NCBI GenBank assembly: GCA_021791195.1 | Contig: JAJYXB010000023.1 | Location: 31,658-95,657, forward strand | Origin: Actinomycetes bacterium | GTDB taxonomy: Bacteria; Actinomycetota; Thermoleophilia; BMS3ABIN01 | Direction: 5' to 3' | Length of the DNA stretch: 64,000 bases | Shown here: in pieces, positions 62,487-64,000 of the stretch | How positions within the stretch are numbered: position 1 is the stretch's first letter | Layout of the letters: the number at the start of each line of letters is the position of its first letter | Position numbers and translations under genes: made by a program | Notes under the pieces: generated by a model | The model's database searches: none | What the model was told of the DNA's origin: nothing | Seen by the model: only the letters and a program-made list of their open reading frames with translations

Positions 62487-63584
62487 TTACACGTTGAAGC
62501 GGAAGTTGATGATGTCCCCGTCCCGCACGATGTATTCCTTGCCCTCCAGCCTCACCGTGCCCGCATCCCTGGCTTTGGCCATGGAGCCGGCGGCGATGAA
62601 ATCGTCGTAGCCGGTCACCTCGGCGCGGATGAAGCCGCGTTCGATGTCTGAGTGGATCTTGCCGGCCGCTCTCACCGCCGTGGTGTCCTTGCGGATCGTC
62701 CAGGCGCGGACCTCATCCTCGCCGGCGGTCAGGAACGATATCAGCCCCAGCAGCGCGTAGGCTTCGCGGATGACGCGGTTCATCGCCGGTTCCCCGATGC
62801 CGAGGTCGGCAAGGAACAGCTGCGCCTCGTCCACCGGCAGCTGCGACAGCTCCATCTCGATCCTGGCCGAGAGCGAAAAGATATGGGCGTCCTTGCCGCG
62901 GTAGAAATCATCCAGTTGCGCCAGCGTCTCATCTGTATCAGCCGAGCCGATCTCGTCCTCGCCGACATTCAGCACCACCAGCTCCGGTTTGAGCGACACG
63001 AACTGCAGCGAGCCGATCAGCGTTCGCTCCTCCTCGCTGAAGTCGAGATTGCGCAGCGGCTTCTCCTCTTCCAGTTGCGCCAGGCATTTTTTCAGTACCT
63101 CGCGCTCGCCCTCCAGTTCCTTGCCGATGCCCTTTTTGACTGAGTTCTCGATCCGTTCCAGCCTCGTCTCGACCAGCTCCAGATCGCTGAACACCAGTTC
63201 CAGCTCCAGCGCCGCCGCATCGGCAGCCGGGTCGACCTCCCCGTCCGGATGCGTCACCGCCGGATCGGCGAAAGCCCTGACCAGATGGATGATGGCATCG
63301 GCGTCGCGCACCTCGTTAAAGACCGCCGCCTTCTGCTTGCTGGCGGAGATCCCCCGGGAGAAACCGGTGATATCGACGCAGGTGACGTCGGCGTAAGTGG
63401 TCTTGCGCGGCCGGTGGATCTCGCTCAGGCGGTCGATCCGCGGATCGGGGACGTGGACGACGCCCACGTGGTGGTCAGCGCCGATCGGATTGGGATACGG
63501 CGCCGTCTCCACATCCTGGCGGGTGAGGGCGTTAAAAAGGGTAGTCTTGCCCGAGTTGGGGAGTCCGATGATGCCAAGCTTCAT
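62487..63584 (-). CDS. ychF: Ribosome-associated GTPase/ATPase YchF (OBG family)
   Basis: YchF is a universally conserved nucleotidase that associates with ribosomes. Its G1 motif is GLPNSGKTTLFNALT. The switch region includes ADVTCVDITGFSRG, and the nucleotide-specificity region PELVVLNVGEDE replaces the usual NKxD. The C-terminal TGS domain has FLTAGEDEVRAWTIRKDTTAVRAAGKIHSDIERGFIRAEV and EYIVRDGDIINFRFNV. ATG at 63584 gives 365 residues, the family length, although it has no ribosome-binding site. A TATACT box ends 6 nt before it, so the mRNA may be leaderless. Confidence 0.95.
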   Translation of the reverse strand: MKLGIIGLPNSGKTTLFNALTRQDVETAPYPNPIGADHHVGVVHVPDPRIDRLSEIHRPRKTTYADVTCVDITGFSRGISASKQKAAVFNEVRDADAIIHLVRAFADPAVTHPDGEVDPAADAAALELELVFSDLELVETRLERIENSVKKGIGKELEGEREVLKKCLAQLEEEKPLRNLDFSEEERTLIGSLQFVSLKPELVVLNVGEDEIGSADTDETLAQLDDFYRGKDAHIFSLSARIEMELSQLPVDEAQLFLADLGIGEPAMNRVIREAYALLGLISFLTAGEDEVRAWTIRKDTTAVRAAGKIHSDIERGFIRAEVTGYDDFIAAGSMAKARDAGTVRLEGKEYIVRDGDIINFRFNV

Positions 63585-63590
63585 GGGGCC

Positions 63591-63596
63591 AGTATA
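63591..63596 (-). promoter_or_regulatory. -10 box of ychF, suggesting a leaderless mRNA
   Basis: On the minus strand TATACT is separated from the ychF ATG by only 6 nt, so transcription would start at the start codon itself. The -35 is weak (TTAGGA at 63615-63620). Confidence 0.45.
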
Positions 63597-63757
63597 TAGC
63601 CGGAAGGAGGCTTTTCCTAATCGGGCGGTCGAAAGGCCATGATGAACCAGCTTTCCCCAGCAATAAGTGTATTGGGTGTTAACACCCTTTTCCGGGTTCG
63701 CCAAATCACAGCCAGGAAATCGAAAAGAAAGCTATTGACAAGATCGCCCGAGTCAAA

Positions 63758-63872
63758 TTGACTACGTATTGGCCATATGATATTTTCCAGATTGGCAAAT
63801 GATCATTTGGTAGGATTGCCGTTTCATAACTTTGCTTGACTCTGGTTCACTCCCGAGTGGGACAGAGTCAAG
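63758..63872 (+). promoter_or_regulatory. Promoter, palindromic operator and leader hairpin of the right-edge gene
   Basis: TTGACT (63758-63763), a 17-nt spacer and extended -10 TGATATTTT (-10 at 63781-63786) form a promoter. A perfect 14-bp palindrome CAAATGATCATTTG (63796-63809) begins a few bases after the expected start point, a typical repressor site. A long hairpin follows at 63835-63872: CTTGACTCTG/CAGAGTCAAG outside and CACTC/GAGTG inside. It ends 10 nt before the AGGAGG. The 308 bp from the ychF start to this gene hold no other gene. Confidence 0.6.
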
Positions 63873-63892
63873 TCCAATCCCCAGGAGGAGTT

Positions 63893-64000
63893 ATGAGGGC
63901 GTCCACTGCTCTTAGGCATGATTTTATTTCTGGCGGCGCTTTGCGCCGTCTTTTGTTTGTCCCAATCGGCGTTATCACCGCGCTTTTATGCCAGTTATTT
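63893..64000 (+). CDS. N-terminus of an exported or membrane protein (runs off the window)
   Basis: ATG at 63893 follows a strong AGGAGGAG. The 36 codons in view encode a basic lead (MRASTALRHDFISGGALRRL) and the start of a hydrophobic segment (LFVPIGVITALLC), as in a signal peptide or first membrane helix. The local base composition is less GC-rich than most of the window. The family cannot be told. The upstream palindrome and hairpin suggest regulated expression. Confidence 0.6.
   Translation, partial: MRASTALRHDFISGGALRRLLFVPIGVITALLCQLF

Overview
This window is a GC-rich bacterial chromosome segment that is almost fully coding. The gene content points to an anaerobic, probably deep-branching actinobacterium. 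The main evidence is the FhaA/FhaB/PstP/RodA/PbpA/PknB phospho-signalling and cell-growth cluster, which is characteristic of Actinobacteria. Other support comes from a multihaem-cytochrome/molybdoenzyme operon, small ferredoxins, a radical SAM peptide operon and a probable selenoprotein. The SRP RNA is of the large type with an Alu domain. The lineage is inferred; no 16S gene is present.

Layout. 1-8.3 kb (mostly minus strand): a ComF fragment, then a GDP-mannose set (PGI/PMI, phosphomannomutase, NDP-sugar pyrophosphorylase) with ahcY and mtnA between its members, then a lipoprotein and a shortened glycosyltransferase-like ORF. 8.3-22.2 kb (mostly plus): rplM-rpsI, an ornithine/alanine racemase-like gene, a DEAD-box helicase (minus), glmM-glmS, and a packed acpS-nnrDE-CBS-alr-cca-ABC exporter operon. 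22.2-32 kb (minus): a GGDEF/HD-GYP c-di-GMP protein, a nicotinamidase-like hydrolase with nicotinate phosphoribosyltransferase, pheA, DUF4446, a tRNA-Leu and membrane or lipoproteins. 32-41.5 kb (plus): two Ser/Thr kinases bracketing FhaA, FhaB, PP2C phosphatase, RodA and PbpA. 41.5-46 kb: a large exported beta-propeller protein, a YlbF-like protein and a ferredoxin.

46.0-47.6 kb holds the most novel locus. Three genes on the minus strand are chained by 4-nt ATGA overlaps: an 84-aa Cys-rich protein, a radical SAM/SPASM enzyme with a PqqD-like N-terminus, and a 20-aa peptide ending in CxCxxxC. A strong terminator follows. This is a plausible undescribed RiPP system. At 48.0-54.6 kb a respiratory operon encodes a 12-haem cytochrome, a small membrane protein, a four-cluster Fe-S subunit, NrfD, a Tat-exported molybdoenzyme and a 7-haem cytochrome. 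A 24-aa leader ORF precedes it and is coupled to the first cytochrome. The SRP RNA-dnaX-ebfC-recR block follows. At 58.1-58.7 kb a thioredoxin/TPR protein carries an in-frame TGA at the first position of its CxxC motif, with a bSECIS-like fold after it. The window ends with an FAD protein, purA, a perfect 31-bp inverted repeat, ychF, and the start of an apparently regulated gene.
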